From the NCBI GenBank assembly GCA_003694225.1, contig RFKT01000162.1:1-8977 (forward strand): DNA of 8,977 nt, given 5' to 3'. Positions 6,588 to 8,977 of this stretch are shown piece by piece. Position numbers and translations under genes: made by a program. How positions within the stretch are numbered: position 1 is the first letter of the stretch; every line of letters begins with the position of its first letter. This DNA is from Candidatus Dadabacteria bacterium. Its GTDB lineage: Bacteria; Bdellovibrionota_C; UBA2361; J135. The notes below the pieces were generated by a model, which had not been told where the DNA came from, searched no databases, and saw only the letters and a program-made list of their open reading frames with translations.

Positions 6588-7013
6588 ATGACTGATAACG
6601 CATCAAAAACCTCCTTTGTCGTCGCAGGAAAAGATGTTGACAATAGCTACCGCCATATGCACCACGCAGAGATCCTAAAACCCCTTGAAAAAGCGCGAAA
6701 AGAGCTGTTTGAAAGTCGAGGGATCTCACTGCAAAAACTGATGGAAGAGGGAACTTTTCCGGTAGTAAGCAAAATAGAGATAGAGTATCTAAGGGAAATA
6801 CGGGAGGGAAGGTATAACATTGTGAGCGAGGTGGTGGAGATTTCACGGAAGGAGCTTTGTATAGAACAGAAAATTTACAATGATAAGAACAAGATAGCCA
6901 CTAAAGCAAAGGTGTTTTTAAGGTTTTTAAGGGCTGGCTATCCGCTTTCAGCACCAGTTCCCGAAGCGGTAAGCAACTCCTTTGGGGTGGCTGATACAAA
7001 GCGTGGCGGTTGA
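6588..7013 (+). CDS. Hotdog-fold acyl-CoA thioesterase family protein (4HBT/YbgC-like)
   Basis: This 141-aa protein fits the small cytoplasmic hotdog thioesterases that hydrolyse acyl-CoA or acyl-ACP esters. Seen: the active-site turn VAGKDVDNSYRHMHHAEILK (about 12-31), aligning with the D-x-x-G-H-V-N-N/Y-H-A-x-Y-L signature and placing Asp18 as the likely catalytic acid. This is followed by the core helix KPLEKARKELFESRG and the strands FPVVSKIEIEYL, YNIVSEVVEI, LCIEQKIYN and ATKAKVFLRFL. The last 25 residues or so are a loose polar tail. The start ATG 6588 suits the family, but no Shine-Dalgarno precedes it (TTGCAATAACA). The substrate is unknown, since this family includes 4-hydroxybenzoyl-CoA and long-chain acyl-CoA enzymes. 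It lies 94 nt after a strong terminator, so expression needs either readthrough or the TGCTATTAA extended -10-like element at 6557-6565. The rpmE promoter overlaps its stop codon. Confidence 0.82.
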   Translation: MTDNASKTSFVVAGKDVDNSYRHMHHAEILKPLEKARKELFESRGISLQKLMEEGTFPVVSKIEIEYLREIREGRYNIVSEVVEISRKELCIEQKIYNDKNKIATKAKVFLRFLRAGYPLSAPVPEAVSNSFGVADTKRGG

Positions 7014-7037
7014 CAACACAACTGTTAATCTTATACT
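7010..7037 (+). promoter_or_regulatory. Near-consensus sigma70 promoter of rpmE
   Basis: TTGACA (7010-7015, all six consensus bases) and TATACT (7032-7037) are separated by 16 nt. The predicted start is near 7044, giving a leader of about 38 nt before rpmE. The -35 box overlaps the TGA stop (7011-7013) of the thioesterase gene. Such strength suits a ribosomal protein gene. Confidence 0.8.
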
Positions 7038-7081
7038 TGGCATCTCTATTTTTGATTTAACCGTGGTCTAAGAGAGATAAG

Positions 7082-7291
7082 ATGAAAGAGGGCATCCATC
7101 CAGAATACGTAGAGTGCACAGTTACATGCAGTTGTGGCAACTCATTTAAAACCCGCTCAACAATTCCTGAAATTCACCTTGCTATCTGCTCTAACTGCCA
7201 TCCGTTTTATACTGGCAAGCAGAAGGTAGTAGACTCTGAGGGAAGAGTAGATAGGTTTATGAGAAGGTACGCTAAAAAGCAGGGTAAGTAG
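7082..7291 (+). CDS. rpmE: 50S ribosomal protein L31 (zinc-binding, C+ type)
   Basis: L31 bridges the large subunit's central protuberance and the 30S head. The 69-aa length is normal. The four zinc ligands of the C+ type are present: Cys16 and Cys18 in TCSCGN, Cys36 and Cys39 in [11 protein letters not shown]. The N-terminal MKEGIHPEY and the C-terminal [13 protein letters not shown] are typical. An extra Cys12 lies just before the zinc knuckle. The ATG at 7082 is preceded by GAGAG with 5-nt spacing, the clearest ribosome-binding site in the window. It has its own strong promoter (7010-7037), so it is expressed independently of the upstream thioesterase. Being zinc-loaded, L31 also stores zinc; zinc-responsive regulation is known for the paralogous C- form, and no Zur box is obvious here. 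prfA, a frequent neighbour, is not next to it. A run of eight T (7300-7307) follows without a convincing stem. Confidence 0.96.
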   Translation: MKEGIHPEYVECTVTCSCGNSFKTRSTIPEIHLAICSNCHPFYTGKQKVVDSEGRVDRFMRRYAKKQGK

Positions 7292-7305
7292 GAATCTTTG
7301 TTTTT

Positions 7306-7516
7306 TTGGCTGAGCCGGTTTCTGTTAGTCTGTGCTAAAGGGAGACAGTTGTAAAAGGATAGGTCCAACTATTGTCCATTTGTTGGGTGTAAATTCTTAG
7401 TGGGCTTGCCTTAAGTCGAGCCTTTGGCTGCCTTTAGCTCTTTCTATTTCAAAGTGGCTGCTTCAGTGGTATGGTTTTACACGCACATTGGCTGCTAGTG
7501 TTTTACTACTTGGCTG
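7306..7516 (+). repeat. TTGGCTG heptamer repeats in the rpmE-tlpA spacer
   Basis: TTGGCTG occurs exactly at 7306-7312, 7424-7430, 7488-7494 and 7510-7516, with a one-mismatch copy GTGGCTG at 7454-7460. The last two lie inside a larger imperfect duplication, TTTTAC-n(7-8)-TTGGCTGCTA then TTTTAC-TAC-TTGGCTGTTA, just before tlpA. The spacer (7292-7525) has no protein gene. Regulator binding sites, RNA elements in the tlpA leader or decayed duplications are all possible. Confidence 0.55.
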
Positions 7517-7525
7517 TTATCAGGA

Positions 7526-8080
7526 ATGAAAAAAGCGCTTAGCTACACAATATTAAGTGTCGTTGTACTGATCTCGCTTTTTGCATGCACCAAAGGTAAA
7601 AGGTCGGGCATTAGTCCGGGAGATTTTGCCCCCAACTTCTCAGCTCGTGACATTACAGGGAAAAAGGTATCTTTAGCTGACTTCAGGGGGAAGGTTGTCC
7701 TGATTAACTTTTGGGCGTCTTGGTGTGCGCCGTGCGTGCAGGAGATGCCTTCCTTAGAGCGTTTGTATGAGAGGCTACAGAGCAGAGGATTGGTTGTGCT
7801 TGCTATTGGCGTGGATGATGAGGAGAAGAACCTTCGAGCATTTGTTGAAGAATACGATCTTACCTTTCCCGTCTTGTTAGATCTGCAGGGAAAGATAAAA
7901 CATACATACAGGGTTAGCGGTGTGCCTGAAAGCCTTGTCGTGGATCGCTCAGGCAAACTCGCCATGATCAGGGATCCGCAAGATGACCTCCCTACTGTTA
8001 GAATGATTGGGCCGAGAGAGTGGGATTCCCCAAATGTAGTGGCGCGCATTTCACATATTTTAGGCAATGGCAGACAATGA
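7526..8080 (+). CDS. TlpA-family thiol-disulfide oxidoreductase, lipoprotein
   Basis: A 184-aa periplasm-facing thioredoxin-fold protein. Residues 1-21 are a lipoprotein signal peptide: KK, a hydrophobic stretch, then the lipobox SLFAC with Cys21 as the lipidated residue. The redoxin domain follows: PGDFAPNFSARDITGKKVSL (about 31-50), strand KVVLINFWASWC, the active site WCAPC (Cys67 and Cys70), the extra TlpA insertion, VSGVPES with cis-Pro134, and the C-terminal IGPREWDSP common in this family. Such proteins reduce disulfides in periplasmic apo-cytochromes or copper-site proteins; the actual partner is not shown. The next residue after Cys21 is Thr, not Asp, so the inner-membrane retention signal is absent and outer-membrane sorting is possible. 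The start ATG 7526 directly abuts AGGA, too close for normal Shine-Dalgarno pairing. The stop overlaps the lgt start (ATGA), so the two are coupled. Confidence 0.93.
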   Translation: MKKALSYTILSVVVLISLFACTKGKRSGISPGDFAPNFSARDITGKKVSLADFRGKVVLINFWASWCAPCVQEMPSLERLYERLQSRGLVVLAIGVDDEEKNLRAFVEEYDLTFPVLLDLQGKIKHTYRVSGVPESLVVDRSGKLAMIRDPQDDLPTVRMIGPREWDSPNVVARISHILGNGRQ

Positions 8081-8847
8081 TTCCTGAACTTATCAAAATA
8101 GGGCCTATTCCTATCCATAGCTTTGGGTTGATGATCGCCTTAGCGCTTTTTGCAGGGATTTTAAGGCTCCAAAAAAGCTTTCAAGTTAACGGCATCAATC
8201 CTGCTTATGCAGACTCCATAGTCTTTGTAACTATCTTTGCTGGGCTGATTGGCGCCCGGCTATGGTACATAGGCGAAAATTTAAGAAGCTTAGAGGGGAG
8301 GTATCTGGAGGCCATATTTTCCGGCTCCGGCTTTACATTTTATGGAGGGTTTATTGTAGGGTTTGCAACCATACTGATTATGGGGAGGCGATATAAGCTA
8401 AAACTTTCATCACTCCTTGATTCAGCAGGGCCTACACTTGCGCTTTGCTATGCGATAGGAAGGCTTGGATGTCAGCTCTCCGGAGATGGCGATTATGGGA
8501 TAGCGACTGATTCAATCTGGGGAATGAGTTATTCCACAGGGGTCGTTCCGACACCTCCCGGAGTGCTTGCCTATCCCACACCGTTATATGAATCCGTCGC
8601 TTCCCTGCTTATCATGTTTATTCTGCTAAAGATAGAAACACTGCCCGGTTTCAGACGGCCTTTCCTGCGCATAGGGATTTGTGTAAATCTATTTTCCATT
8701 GAGAGGTTTTTGGTTGAATTTATCAGGATCAATGACAGGATCGCTTGGGGATTATCGGAAGCTCAGATAATATCTATTGCCCTTTTTGCTATAAGCCTTT
8801 GTGTCATATTTTGGAAGAAACCTTTATGCTGCGAGGGTGAAACTTAA
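8077..8847 (+). CDS. lgt: Phosphatidylglycerol:prolipoprotein diacylglyceryl transferase
   Basis: Lgt is the inner-membrane enzyme that transfers a diacylglyceryl group from phosphatidylglycerol to the lipobox cysteine of prolipoproteins. The 256-aa protein has about seven hydrophobic segments. Visible: an N-terminal IGPIPIHSFGLMIALALFAG, GLIGARLWYI (about 57-66), GFTFYGGFIVG (about 85-95), the signature GRLGCQLSGDGDYGIATD (about 128-145), WGMSY, YPTPLYES (about 166-173), and ERFLVEFIRIND near the C-terminus, which corresponds to the RFxxEFxR motif. The signature differs from the common GRIGNFxNxE form: Cys-Gln replaces Asn-Phe and Asp-Gly-Asp-Tyr-Gly follows. As I recall, this variant is known in several phyla. 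The start is ATG 8077, overlapping the tlpA TGA by four bases (ATGA). A GTG at 8020 in the same frame would add 19 unrelated residues and is rejected. Its operon partner is itself a predicted substrate. Confidence 0.92.
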   Translation: MIPELIKIGPIPIHSFGLMIALALFAGILRLQKSFQVNGINPAYADSIVFVTIFAGLIGARLWYIGENLRSLEGRYLEAIFSGSGFTFYGGFIVGFATILIMGRRYKLKLSSLLDSAGPTLALCYAIGRLGCQLSGDGDYGIATDSIWGMSYSTGVVPTPPGVLAYPTPLYESVASLLIMFILLKIETLPGFRRPFLRIGICVNLFSIERFLVEFIRINDRIAWGLSEAQIISIALFAISLCVIFWKKPLCCEGET

Positions 8848-8868
8848 CGGCTTTATGGAATGCGTCCT

Positions 8869-8977
8869 ATGAAATACATCACGATCATAGTAGCTGGCGT
8901 AATCTTTTGGGCAATCGCAGAAGGGGTTTCTATACGGCTTCAGGGAGAAAAGCCAAAACTGACCTATGGGGAATATC
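8869..8977 (+). CDS. N-terminus of an unrecognised membrane-anchored or exported protein (cut by the window edge)
   Basis: The frame starts at ATG 8869, 21 nt after the lgt stop, with GGA 9 nt upstream. An in-frame ATG at 8860 would add Met-Arg-Pro. It is open to the right edge, so only 36 codons are seen. The protein begins with a hydrophobic helix (YITIIVAGVIFWAIAEG) after one lysine, then polar residues (SIRLQGEKPKLTYGEY). This is a signal anchor or uncleaved signal peptide, placing the rest in the periplasm. The layout recalls the starts of some membrane-anchored SGNH/GDSL hydrolases, but too little is visible to make that call. The short gap suggests it belongs to the tlpA-lgt operon. 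Confidence 0.6.
   Translation, partial: MKYITIIVAGVIFWAIAEGVSIRLQGEKPKLTYGEY

Noticed and set aside
7308..7316. GGCTGAGCC next to a T-run as an rpmE terminator
   Set aside because: The T-run precedes the palindrome on the + strand and the loop would be a single base; it does not fit an intrinsic terminator in the rpmE direction.
8020..8076. Upstream GTG start for lgt adding 19 residues
   Set aside because: The added residues do not resemble an Lgt N-terminus and lie within the tlpA coding end; ATG 8077 gives the ATGA overlap and the expected MIPELIKIGPIPIHSFG opening.
7543..8118. 191-codon minus-strand frame opposite tlpA
   Set aside because: It is the antisense shadow of a well-supported gene with an intact lipobox and CAPC active site; its own translation shows no family features.

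Overview
The window is a stretch of mostly housekeeping genes from a Gram-negative bacterium. Two lipid A/Kdo genes (waaA, lpxK) imply an LPS-type outer membrane. HflX carries the long N-terminal extension (546 aa in total) that I associate with deltaproteobacteria-like lineages. Base composition is moderately AT-rich by eye. I cannot place the organism more precisely, and the lineage hint comes from memory of the HflX family rather than from a search.

Layout. 1-1379 (+): the 3' end of waaA (Kdo transferase) overlaps lpxK (lipid A 4'-kinase) by one base, so this is the end of a lipid A operon. 1433-2500 (-): a convergent, poorly characterised GNAT-like gene with a good sigma70-type promoter at 2566-2594. 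2663-4303 (+): hflX, divergent from it, with a perfect TATAAT and a 12-bp palindrome in its promoter region. 4366-4635 (-): a small winged-helix-like protein. 4833-6113 (-): pepP (aminopeptidase P), followed by a terminator at 4787-4811.

6114-6587 has no protein gene. It contains several strong hairpins, ending in a clear intrinsic terminator (6466-6494). Their G-U wobbles are pairable only on the + strand, so a structured + strand RNA (sRNA or leader) of about 190-250 nt is likely. I do not recognise its family.

6588-7291 (+): a hotdog-fold thioesterase, then rpmE (ribosomal protein L31) with its own near-consensus promoter. 7292-7525: a non-coding spacer in which the heptamer TTGGCTG occurs four times exactly. 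7526-8847 (+): a TlpA-type thioredoxin lipoprotein that overlaps lgt, the enzyme that attaches lipid to lipoproteins. From 8869 (+): the N-terminus of an unrecognised gene with a signal anchor, cut by the window edge.

Themes are envelope biogenesis (waaA, lpxK, tlpA, lgt) and ribosome or protein quality control (hflX, rpmE, pepP). I found no CRISPR array, IS element, tRNA, rRNA or defence-type cluster. The most interesting candidates are the structured RNA at about 6306-6494 and the TTGGCTG repeats upstream of tlpA.
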